A DNA stretch of 64,000 nt, taken from NCBI RefSeq assembly GCF_963583255.1, contig NC_084803.1:30106428-30170427 (forward strand). The letters run 5' to 3'. Both the position numbers and the translations under genes were made by a program. Source of the DNA: Pyrus communis. Taxonomy: Eukaryota > Streptophyta > Magnoliopsida > Rosales > Rosaceae. The notes below the pieces were generated by a model. The model saw nothing but the letters and a program-made list of their open reading frames with translations. It made no database searches and was not told the DNA's origin. This document shows positions 9,208-19,221 of this stretch, piece by piece. The number at the start of each line of letters is the position of its first letter. The first letter of the stretch is position 1.

Positions 9208-11950
9208 TGATAGGAGCATATTCATGCGACTTAAATGGCTTGTTCTCGTGCATTTACGTTATGTTTCTTTAGTTATTTTAGTCCTTTAAGCTATTTTCGT
9301 GTGTTTGTAGGTCCAAAGGGCTAAAGGAGCAAAAAGATGCATTTTGGAGACTTTTGGAGCACTTTTGGGCTAAGGATGGATAGCTTATGCTTGGCGCCAA
9401 AATGTTGGACGAAATTGAAGACCAAAGTGTTGGAACTTTGTTCCCTTTAGTTTTAGGACATTTAAACCTTTCCAATTCCCTTATGCCGTGCATCTCCACC
9501 TTTCTCCCAAAACCATACACATGCATTCATTATTCATTCTCTCACATGCTCCCATTACTTATCATAATCACATATCATATCACTTATCATTCACCACTTA
9601 TCACTTATCATATCATTCACCACTTATCATTCATCAAACACATGCATTCACATGTTTTCACAATCTGCCATCATTCCAACCAAAACCGTGCACATGCTAT
9701 CACCATGCATTCACATGCACTTGTTCCTCCATCATTCCATCCTTTAAAACATTGCACATGCACTTTAATCATTCAACACATGCATTCATTTCATCATTTC
9801 AGCCACTTCATCATTCCATCAGATTTCACAACCTAAGTCACATGTACATTCATCCACCTTTCTCCCAAAAAGCTTTGCACATGCATTCACTCACCACAAA
9901 CAAGTCACATGCATTCATCAACATATCTAGCTGTCATTCACATGCATTCCATCTTTTAATTTAATCACATGCACATTCACCTTGCATTTGCAGAAAATCC
10001 ACTTCATAACACATGCATCTTGGCAGATTTCACATGCACTCATGCACATTCACCTTAATCATTCACATAGCTTTAATCCACATGCATTTCCACCTAGATT
10101 TCCACCTCACAACCACCAGAAATCAACCAAAACCGTGCATTCCCTTTCATTTCTGTCAAAGCACATGCATTTCCACCCTTTAATCACATGCACAAACAGC
10201 CACATGCATCTCCCATCACCATTTCAGATTTCCACCAAGTTCCTAGCTGTCATGTTCCCCCCATTTCACCTATAAATACTCATTCATTCATTCTCATTCA
10301 TACACAATCCATTCACCACAGAAATAAGGCCTTTGTGCCAGAAATTCACCCATTCCAAACACTCTTCCATAAACTCATCCATTCCAGAAATTCGTCAAAA
10401 CCTCTCCACACCCTCATTGCAGCCACCAAAACACTTTTCTCCTCCATTGCAGCCACTCCAACCACTCCCCAAACCATTCACACCATCAAACTATCCTTAG
10501 ACCTTGTGCTACAACGAAGAGGAAGAGAAGAGTGCCTAAACGTTCATACAATTCAAGTTTGAGTTGTTGGAATGTTTAGGTGTTTCTTTGATTTCAATGT
10601 TTAATTTCAATACTCTTTGTTTTGTACGTATGAGGAATGGAAGAGAAGAGTGCCTAAACGTTCATACAATTCAAGTTTGAGTTGTTGGAATGTTTAGGTG
10701 TTTCTTTGATTCCAATGTTTAAATTCAACTAAACCCCCCTTGGCTAGGGGGGGGGGGATTCGAAATATATGTTTATGCTTGCATTTTGATTTGATTACTT
10801 CTAATTGCGTTTCATAAGTTGTGGATTCAATTTTTTTAACCGTTTGATTGATAACTTATTTATGTATGTTTATTGAGAATGCGCGCTTAATTTTCATGCA
10901 TGAATATGACGCTAGAATATAAGTGAGTTTCACCTAATAGTTACGAACTTATATTCGCAAGTAGTGGAGGTTGCTTATAAACAATCGCGTTAAACAAATT
11001 CTTGGCATAAGTTTCATGCAATCATAGTAACGAATGCCTCGTCAACACTTATAATTTTCATAGAGCGTAATGATTCTTGCTTGTACCTCTTCTATGCATT
11101 CATGTTGAGGACTTGTGGGGAATGTTTTGAATTGTCGCATGCATCATCCAATTCAATAACGTTAGGAAGATTTGAAGGTTAATTAGTGCATCACGGTTAA
11201 CCCGGGGTGTTGAGTTTCATGGTTTATTGAAATGCAATTGGAAATCATTTTATTATGCAAGTATAACATGTATGGAGATGAACCCCTTAGCTAGCCTTCA
11301 TTCCATTAAAATTCTATCACACATTCACATTTACATTTTGCTTTAATTTGAATCTGTGCATTTTAGTTAATTTTCGTATAAATCTAAATCCCCCTTTACT
11401 TTAATGTCCAATTTAGTTAGAAAGTGTTTTAGTTTGTGTTTATGAGTGTTTTGATTCATTTTATTTCCCAATTTCGTCCAAATTCACCAAAGTGCTCAAA
11501 ACTGCCCAGAAAGTGATTTTAAGGCAGTTTTGAGTGTTTTGGGTGATGTTTGAGTCTTTTGGTTTGTTTTAATGTTTTAATTGATTAGTTTTACATTCTT
11601 TGAGTTAGTTTAGTGTTTTATATTGTGTTTTTACGTTCTTGAGTCAAGTTATTACTTAATTTCGTCCAAATTTGTGTTTGTGCTCAAATCTGCCCAGAAA
11701 GTGGTTTTTAGGCAGATTTGAGTGTGTTTGTGTTGTTTTGAGTCTTTTGGTTTGTCTTAGTGTTTTAAAGCTTAGTTTTGCATTCTTTGAGTCTAAGTTA
11801 GTATTTCATATTGTTATTTTACGTTTTTGAGTCAAATCCAAGTGGTTAACAATCCCTCCTAATCCCCGGTCTAGAACGATCCCTACTTATACATATACTA
11901 CAATTTGACGAAAAGAGGGTTTAATTTGTGTGCGTATAATTCCCGCATCA
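9208..11950 (+). mobile_element. Solo LTR B inside the A 3' LTR
   Basis: The 2743-bp LTR begins TGATAGGAGCATATTCATGCG and ends GCATCA, flanked by CAAAT (9203-9207 and 11951-11955). It has no interior sequence, so it is the product of LTR-LTR recombination. It contains the CACATGCA array (about 9510-10230), the TATA box CCTATAAATA near 10269, two tandem copies of a 46-base hairpin (10535-10580, 10653-10698), the C-run/G-run hairpin near 10734, and two versions of the U5 hairpin (11495-11534 and 11683-11722). Confidence 0.92.
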
Positions 11951-11955
11951 CAAAT

Positions 11956-13666
11956 CCCCTTAGTTTTTAGGCTTTCTAGAAGCCCTAGCATTATCCCTAC
12001 AAAGGTGCTGCACCCTTATCCCTTTTTCCCTACAAATTTGGCCCTTAAAACATGTTTCTAGGAACCTTATCTTATCTCCTACAAAAGTGGCGCCCCAAAT
12101 CCTTCTAGAAAGCTGATTTCCCTTGCCTTGCAAGGCATTCTAGAAGCCTTATCACCTTATCTCCTTACCTGCTGCACCTAGGAAGCATTATCCCTTTCTA
12201 TTTCTGATTTCTAAGCCTATTTCCTTGTGGATTTGGGTTATTCAAGTCCATATCTGATTACCCTAGGGTTTTAAGTGCCTATATATACTCATATTAACCC
12301 CTAGATCAGATCACCACCTCTCATACACATTCATTAATTCCAGAAATTCGTCCAACCTTCTCCACACCCTTGCCGCAGCCACCAAACACCTTTCTCCTTA
12401 GTTTTAAGCCTTGCCGCACCATCCCCGTCCCCTAAACACTACTACATCCCTCCATAACCATGCATCCATACACCTAAGGCCCTAAACCTGTCCCTAGACC
12501 TTTGCCGCACCAAGGAGGAGGAGAAGGAAGCTCGGAAGTTCATGCAATTCAAGTTCGCGTCGCTGGAATTTCTAGGTGTTTCTTTTCCTTTGAATTCAAT
12601 GTTTAATTTCAATTCTCTTTGTTTTGTGCGTATGAGGAACTAAACCCCCCCTTGGCTAGGGGGGGATTCGAAACCATGAACATACTTGCAATATGATTTG
12701 ATTACTTCTAATTGCGTTTCATAAGTTGTGAATTCAATTTACTTATCTATGTGAATTACATTGATTTGTGTGTGTTGGTTGAGAGTGCACGCTTAATTAT
12801 CATGCATAAATTGGATGCTAGGATATAAGGAAATTTCACCTAATCGTTATGGAATTATATTCACAAGTAGTAAAGGTTGATGATCTCAATCGCGTTAAGT
12901 AAATTCTTGGCATAAGTTTCATGCAATCATAGTAACAAGTGCTTCGTCAATGCTTATGGTTTTCATAGAACTTAATGATTCTTGCTTGTATCTCTATTAT
13001 GCAATCATGTAGGGGACTTGTGGGGAATGTTTTGGGTTGTCGTATGCAATCATCCAATTCAATAACGTTAGGAAAATCTGAAGGTTAATTTAAGCGAACC
13101 TAATTAACTTGGGGCGTTGAGAATTCATGAGTTATTGAAAAGCAATTGGAAATCGTTTTATATGCAAGTATAACATGTGTGGAGATGAACCCCTTAGCTA
13201 GCTTCCCATCCATTCAATTCCATCAAATTCGTTTTACAATCTGTTCTAAGTTAAAAAGTTTGTTTTCTTTTTAAATTCGTCCAAAAGCAATCCACCTTTA
13301 CTTTGTTGAGTCATATTAGTTAGAAATCACTTTAGTTTGTGTTTTTAAGTGTCTTAGGTCAAAGTAAAACCAATTTTCGTCCAAAGTTGTGTCTAGTGTT
13401 CAAAACTGCCCAGATTGTGTTTTTAAGGCAGTTTTGAGTGTTTTGGTGCTGTTTTGAGTCTTTTGGTTTGTTTTGGTGTTTTAAAGTTTAGTTTTGCATT
13501 CTTTGAGTCTAGTATAGTGTTTTAAACTTGTTTTTACGTATTTGAGTCAGTTTCCAAGTGATTAACAATCCCTCCTAATCCCCGGTCCAGAACGATCCCT
13601 ACTTACATTCTTCACTACAATTGATAAAAAGAGGGTTTAATTTGTGTGCGTATAAATCTTGCATCA
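11956..13666 (+). repeat. A 3' LTR, second part
   Basis: Continuation of 8675-9207 after the solo LTR. It matches 2064-3774 nearly base for base and ends GCATCA at 13666. Confidence 0.92.
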
Positions 13667-13675
13667 AATTTTGAC
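13667..13675 (+). other. Nine extra bases between the A 3' LTR and its target duplication
   Basis: AATTTTGAC lies between the LTR end and AGCCA. It matches 8 of 9 bases of the start of the element interior (AATTTTGGC, spacer plus first bases of the primer-binding site). It looks like an end that was not trimmed before integration. Confidence 0.7.
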
Positions 13676-15209
13676 AGCCACATTCCCTCCTAGCTGTCAT
13701 GTTCCCCCCATTTCACCTATAAATAAGCATCCATTGCATTCATTCTCATTCACTCCTCCATTTCAGAAATTCATCCATTGTACATACCACAACACAAACC
13801 CATCCATTCAGAAATGTAGACCATCAAACTCCCTTGTGCCGTGCTCTCCCTTACAATCCAAACACCATCCTTCCATTTCCACCACTCCTCTTCCATATCT
13901 CCACCACTCCCCAAACCATTCACACCATCAAACTCACCTTAGACCTTGTGCCACAACGAAGAGGAAGAGAAGAGTGCCTAAACGTTCATACAATTCAAGT
14001 TTGAGTTGTTGGAATGTTTAGGTGTTTCTTTGATTTCAATGTTTAATTTCAATGCTCTTTGTTTTGTACGAATGAGGAATGGATGATAAGAGGGCTTAAA
14101 CGTTCATACAATTCAAGTTTGAGTTGTTGGAATGTTTAGGTGTTTCTTTGATTCTCTTTGTTTTGTACCATGAGGAACTAAACCCCCCTTGGTTAGGGGG
14201 TGATTCGAATATATGTTTATGCTTGCATTTTGATTTGATTACTTCTAATTGCGTTTCATAAGTTGTGGATTCAATTTGTTTAACTATTTGATTGATAACT
14301 TATTTATGTATGTTTATTGAGAGTGCACACTTAATTTTCATGCATGAATTTGACGCTAGAATATAAGTGAGTTTCACCTAATAGTTACAAACTTATATTC
14401 ACAAGTAGTGGAGGTTGCTTATAAACAATCGCGTTAAACGAATTCTTGGCATAAGTTTCATGCAATCATAGTAACGAATGCCCCGTCAACACTTATAATT
14501 TTCATAGAGCGTAATGATTCTTGCTTGTATCTCTATTATGCAATCATGTAGGGGACTTGTGGGGAATGTTTTGGGTTGTCGTATGCAATCATCCAATTCA
14601 ATAACGTTAGGAAGATTTGAAGGTTAATTAGTGCATCACGGTTAACTTGGGGTGTTGAGAATTAATGATTTATTGAAATGCAATTGGAAATCATTTTATT
14701 ATGCAAGTATAACATGTATGGAGATGAACCCCTTAGCCATTCTATCATCCATTCATTCCATTCCATCAAATTCGTTTTACAATCTGTTTAGTTTATTAAC
14801 TTGTTTTGTTATTTCAATTTTCGTATAAATCTAAATTCCCCTTTACTTTAATGTCCAATTTAGTTAGAAATCAATTTAGTTTGTGCTTTTAAGTGTTTTG
14901 ATTCATTTTATTTCCCAATTTCGTCCAGATTCACCAAAGTGCTCAAAACTGCCCAGAAAGTGATTTTAAGGCAGTTTTGAGTGTTTTGGGTGATGTTTGA
15001 GTCTTTTGGTTTGTTTTAATGTTTTAAAGCTTAGTTTTGCATTCTTTGAGTCTAAGTTAGTATTTCATATTGTTATTTTACGTTTTTGAGTCAAATCCAA
15101 GTGGTTAACAATCCCTCCTAATCCCCGGTCTAGAACGATCCCTACTTATACATATACTACAATTTGACGAAAAGAGGGTTTAATTTGTGTGCGTATAAAT
15201 CTCGCATCA
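13676..15209 (+). repeat. E1 5' LTR, second part (end of U3, R, U5)
   Basis: It continues 844-1544 after element A and matches 41732-43264. It contains CCTATAAATA near 13718, tandem CCTAAACGTTC hairpins near 13977 and 14095, the C-run/G-run hairpin near 14174, the 12-bp U5 hairpin 14942-14981 and CTAATCCCCGG at 15118-15128. Confidence 0.9.
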
Positions 15210-15214
15210 AATTT

Positions 15215-15232
15215 TGGCGCCGTTGCCGGGGA
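15215..15232 (+). other. Primer-binding site of E1 (tRNA-Asp)
   Basis: TGGCGCCGTTGCCGGGGA, five bases after the LTR end. Confidence 0.9.
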
Positions 15233-15331
15233 TTAGAAAATTTGCTAATCCCTTGGATTGTTTTATTTTTGTTTGTTTTTATTTTTCCAGATTCTTAATT
15301 TTGTTTTGTTTCTTGTTTTAGGTACTAGTTC

Positions 15332-15376
15332 ATGACTCGGAGTTCTCATCCGATTTGTGAACATAGCCTGGAGTGA
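15332..15376 (+). pseudogene. gag stub of E1, 14 codons
   Basis: This keeps the normal gag start context (TTTTAGGTACTAGTT then ATG) and the first residues MTRSSHP, then stops at TGA after 14 codons. Everything from codon 15 of gag to just past the normal end of the gag-protease frame is gone. The paired hairpins that normally follow the frame come next. D has the same stub at 55100-55144 with the same breakpoint, so the two interiors share one ancestor. Confidence 0.8.
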
Positions 15377-15385
15377 TGGGTTCTT

Positions 15386-15440
15386 CGTCCGGCTGCAAGA
15401 CGTAAAAGAAAGCGCTACTTGGGAGGCAACCCAATGCGCT
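15386..15440 (+). other. Paired hairpins after the E1 gag stub
   Basis: The first is CGTC...GACG (15386-15402). The second (15411-15440) has an outer stem AGCGC/GCGCT and inner stem TTGGG/CCCAA around AGGCAA. Both are kept although the gag frame has been deleted. Confidence 0.65.
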
Positions 15441-15459
15441 GAATAAAACAAAGCATGTT

Positions 15460-15462
<3 letters not shown>

Positions 15463-15495
<33 letters not shown>
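15463..15495 (+). repeat. Poly(A) tract at the left edge of the E1 cassette
   Basis: An uninterrupted run of 33 A, preceded 16 bases upstream by AATAAA (15442-15447). It looks like the tail of a polyadenylated RNA joined to the cassette. Confidence 0.8.
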
Positions 15496-15497
<2 letters not shown>

Positions 15498-15523
15498 TAC
15501 TAAACATGGAGAAAGGTGGAGCT

Positions 15524-16195
15524 TCACAAAGGTTGTTTACGTGAAGCCCCACTACGAGGCGTCGAAGCGGAAGGCATCGAAGCGGAAGGCATCGGAGCGG
15601 AAGGCATTGGAGCGGAAGGCATCGGAGCGGGAGGCATCGGAGCTAAAGCATTCCAGGCCTCAATACTTGGCCAAGCGCTGGATGAGCCAGGAAAAAGGTG
15701 CCTCTGGAGGAAAGACGAAAACCTTTGACGGTCACTGTGAATCCGACCTTCAGACTCTTGCAGCTCATCAAGCTTCCTCTTCATGCCCGTCGAATAGTTG
15801 TTTGCAAGCACATGCAAACTTCTATTCTCGTACTTAAGCTGCTGGATCTCCTGCTTGAGACTTTCCACCTCTGCCATCAATGATTCCACCTGACGGGAGC
15901 GGGCAAGCAGGCGTTGGCCCATGTTGGACACAGAACTCGCACACTGAACACTAAGTGCGAGGGACTCTTGAACGGCCAACTCATCGGACCGTCCTGACAG
16001 CAGCCTACTATCTTTTGGAGTGAGGAGGTTCCTAGCTACTATTGTGGCTGTTGTGGCGTCTTGCATCACAGAGTCTTCACCTGAAAGAGGACCGTTAGAA
16101 GATAAGAAAGAAGGGCGCCATACGTTACCTTGACGCGGCACGCCCGTATCACTGCTAAGGCTCAATTCCAAGCTAAGGTTCGATGAGTTTGCCAT
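15524..16195 (-). CDS. Antisense coiled-coil protein of the E1 cassette
   Basis: This is an intact 223-residue frame on the strand opposite to the element. I do not recognise the family. The N-terminus (MANSSNLSLELSLSSD) is Ser/Leu rich. Residues about 92-160 look like a coiled coil with leucines in heptad spacing (around RSRQVESLMAEVESLKQEI and LKYENRSLHVLANNYS). Residues 186-212 are a 5-residue repeat of type PMPSA, encoded by a 15-bp tandem repeat. The end is basic (RKQPL). It has no signal peptide, membrane segment or known catalytic motif. Copies in E2, E3 and D are intact and very similar, which suggests selection on the protein. Antisense extra frames between pol and the 3' LTR are known from Tat-lineage elements, and an origin there is possible. 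It probably has its own promoter at 16196-16312. Confidence 0.75.
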   Translation of the reverse strand: MANSSNLSLELSLSSDTGVPRQGNVWRPSFLSSNGPLSGEDSVMQDATTATIVARNLLTPKDSRLLSGRSDELAVQESLALSVQCASSVSNMGQRLLARSRQVESLMAEVESLKQEIQQLKYENRSLHVLANNYSTGMKRKLDELQESEGRIHSDRQRFSSFLQRHLFPGSSSAWPSIEAWNALAPMPPAPMPSAPMPSAPMPSASMPSASTPRSGASRKQPL

Positions 16196-16706
16196 TTTTC
16201 AAAAGTGTTCAAAGAGAAGGGATGGAGTTAAATTTCAAAGGGCCGGAGTCGATTTTCAAGAATGGGAATTCTTCAGAGTGTGTTTGTTGTGGGGATTGAT
16301 AGCTCTATAAGAAGCCAAGGCGACGCGTCCACCAATTCAAAAAGCCGGAATTTCCGGCGAAATTTAGGCGACGCTTTCTCGGCTTTTCAGAAAACGCGTT
16401 CAACTTTGTCAAAAGATTTCTGACAAAGCTGAAAACACGTGGAGGCCATCATCGCAACTACACGTCTTTAGCCGACAAGCGCAAAGTTCGGCGACGCTTT
16501 CTCTGCTTTTCAGAAAACGCGTGCAGCTTTGTCAAAAGGAGCCGCATCTGCACTACCACGTGTCGTTCAGAAAGAGAAGGGGCGTCGTTCAGAAATCGAA
16601 GGGGCGCCTGCTCAGAAATCGAAGAGGCGTCGTTCTGATATCGAAGAGACATTTGTCGACAAGGGTAAAAGAACAGTACCACCACTTGATATTATCTCTA
16701 TATATG
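16196..16706. promoter_or_regulatory. Putative bidirectional promoter of the E1 cassette
   Basis: On the minus strand a TATA-like TTATAGAG (16310-16303) sits about 110 bases before the antisense ATG. On the plus strand TATATATG lies at 16699-16706. Between them are two tandem units 123 bp apart (starting 16367 and 16490), each with GGCGACGCTTTCTC, an ACGCGT and a TTTGTC motif. CACGTG occurs at 16436 and 16557. ACGCGT is the CGCG box of calmodulin-binding (CAMTA) factors and CACGTGTC is an ABRE/G-box, so stress or ABA response is plausible but unproven. Confidence 0.55.
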
Positions 16707-17501
16707 TCGACCTTCGTCTTTTATGGCAAGGCAAACCTGAAGAAAATGCCCAACTCTCCCTCACCTCTGAGGGCGCACTCCCAGCAAAGCCTTTCGAAAT
16801 ACTCAATTCTTTCTTCTTCCCCAAAGATGATACCAGATGCCTGGAGTACAGATGACCCAGGAGGAAACGGCGGATTGAAGTGTGCTGATTCATTCACCGC
16901 TTCTTCAAAAGCAAAGGTATCTCATATCATCAAGGTCAAAAGCAAAAGTATCTCATATCATGCTTTTTCCCTGTCTTTTTCTTTGTCCTTGTTCTTATTC
17001 GCATGGCAAAGTAAAAGAAGCAATCAGCCGGCACTTGGAGTCAGTCTTCCGATCTGGAGCCAACTGCTTGGAATCTATTCCTGATTGCTTACCTAGCGTT
17101 GCTCTCGAGTAGTCATCTTCAACGGTTGATACACTTCCGGAGAAGGGACCACTTCTGCAAAGGGGAGCGAGTAAGGCAAGTGAAAATGATACATTGAAGC
17201 ATGTGGAGACAAACATAGGCTGAGTTATCCTCCAACCCTTTTCAATACGAATTGGAAAGATTGAACAAAGAAACAGACCAAAGGGGTAAGCTCAGACCTT
17301 CGGGGAAGACCAAAAGAATCCTCCAGCCCAGTAGCACAAAGGAAAATCAACAAGTGGAGGAGACCCAAAGGAATCCTGCTGCCCAGTTCAAGAGTAGCAC
17401 AAAGGAAAATCAACGATGGGCAGAAACCAGTTCAAGAGAAAGCCTGTGGAATCACCAAGATCAATGCCTCAATGCAATTACCAAGGAGAAGATGGAATTT
17501 A
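16707..17501 (+). other. Right half of the E1 cassette, no gene recognised
   Basis: Downstream of the plus-strand TATA box. It is conserved in E2, E3 and D but the plus-strand frames are interrupted differently in each copy, so I do not call a protein. GTATCTCATATCAT occurs twice (16917-16930, 16948-16961). It could be part of the LTR of another retrotransposon captured with the antisense gene. Ordinary Athila 3' sequence resumes at about 17502. Confidence 0.5.
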
Positions 17502-19221
17502 CACTCCATAACCAGATTTGCGTCCCTAAACTCTTCTCTTTGTTAATTACATTCTGCCATGTTTAGTATGCTTAAGTGCTTTTTGTGTGTTTACTTATGT
17601 TTTGTGTGAATCTATGCTTAAAACATTGAGGACAATGTTTGATTTAAGTGTGGGGGGGTAACTAAGTATATTTGATGCAAATTCGTGGGATTTTATCACC
17701 CATTACTTAAAATGTTGTTCCTTGCTGTTTTAAGGTGTTTTTAAGTTATTTTAGAGTGTTTTAGTATGTTTTGTTTTTATAACTCCGAAAATGACATAAA
17801 AATTTGAAAAACATGTTTTAAAAAGCCTAAAAAGAGTGTTTTGAGTCGTTTTTGTGTGTTTGTGTCTTAGGGTACCTTCCAACACAATGATAAGGATTTG
17901 GTTTGTAATTGCATGACGGTTAAAAAGAGTTATAAACATAGAGAAAAGTTTGATTTACTCTTGGTATATGCTTGGTTATGGTTATAATGTATGACTTCAC
18001 ATTCAATCATAAAAGAAAAATTCGTTTTTGTAACATGCTTGAAGGAAGGAACTCAAACAAACACTACAACCCTGTGAAACTCGAGCCATTACCTTCTTTG
18101 GAGAGTTATTTTCTGTGATTCTTTGTTTTCTAAAGTTGTTGCATGATCTCATTATTCCTTGCTTGGTTGCTACTTAGAATGCAATTGTATCATGATAGAA
18201 CTAAATACTAGAACTTATATCCGTTTCATTCAAAGCATGACATTGAATTGCATAACATATATCAAGATGAAGTTGTGTAGTTGCCACCATAGCCAAATAG
18301 CCTTACTTCCCATATTTCGTATATATTAGTTTTAACCCTGTTGAGCCTCGTTTAGCCTATTTTCTTTGCTAACCACATCACCCCTTACCTAGCCTAGTAT
18401 AGGACAGTCCACACCCTTGTTCTTAAAAGATAGTGAGCATGACTTAAATGAATTCCTTTTGAGTACATTATGAAAGAAAATGAGTGTGGGGGAGAGAATG
18501 TTTTGTTCTTAAGTGTTTATGTATGTTTTGAGAGTCAAAAGAAAAGGAAAAAAAAAAAATTGTGAAAAACATATGAAAAAGAAAAACAGAAAAGAAAAGA
18601 AAGAAAGGAAAAAGAGCTTGTTCCCCCTTGTTGTTCAAAAGATTGAGTTTTCATTCAAAAGTGAATTCCACGTTAATTCAAATGCTTTGCTCACTATTGC
18701 TTTAAGAATGTTTGTTTATCCTTCACCTTTCATTGTTAGCCAATACCCTAGCCCCGTTACACCCCTTTGACTTCTATCTTGATCGTTATGCGTTCAATAA
18801 TGTGGAGTTTGGAATTGATATGAGCTTATGGAATCACTGATTCTCGTTCTAAGTAGTGGCATTCCATTCATGAGATCATATCTAAACATGCTTATTAACT
18901 CCAGAAATTGCTTCCTTTGAAATACATATATGTGAGTGTTCGTTTTTATGTTTACATCAATCTTCTCACATATAACTAGTTTAAGGTGTGTAGTCAGAAA
19001 ATCTGAGTGAAAATTGAGTGCATATATTGTAAGGAATTGAGCAAATTCTCTAAGGCATGTTACTACATTCAAAACATAGTTTTAAATGCTTAATTGTGAA
19101 ATAATATGTGGTGACTATGAGTAAGAATGTACTTAAGTGTGAAGATGACTAAAATCTGTGGGAATAATGATTTTTAACATGTCATGTGCATTGGAAATCC
19201 CTGAGACGATTGTTGGAAGGT
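17502..19221 (+). other. E1 3' untranslated region, first part
   Basis: No gene is supported. It holds an AGGA-loop hairpin (17621-17640) followed by AAGTGTGGGGGGG (17646-17658), a second GAGTGTGGGGG near 18482, and an A/G-rich tract about 18537-18620. It is homologous to 6767 onward in A. Confidence 0.75.

Larger units (their letters stand above)
1545..13675 (+). mobile_element. A: TR-GAG-type Athila-like element with intact gag-protease frame
   Basis: The element begins TGATAGGAGC and is flanked by AGCCA (1540-1544 and 13676-13680). The 5' LTR is 1545-3774 (2230 bp). The 3' LTR is 8675-9207 plus 11956-13666 (2244 bp). They differ by a 14-bp indel near 1885 and about five substitutions in what I compared, so the insertion is young. 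The interior holds a primer-binding site, a 924-residue gag-protease frame, a long 3' untranslated stretch and a polypurine tract. RT, RNase H and integrase are absent. The right end carries nine unexpected bases (13667-13675). Confidence 0.92.

Noticed and set aside
16521..17084. Plus-strand frame through the right half of the cassette (187 residues in E1, 192 in E2, 144 in E3 and D)
   Set aside because: The N-terminal part changes frame among copies and no motif is recognisable. It overlaps the promoter repeats. A plus-strand transcript is possible, but I would not call a protein.
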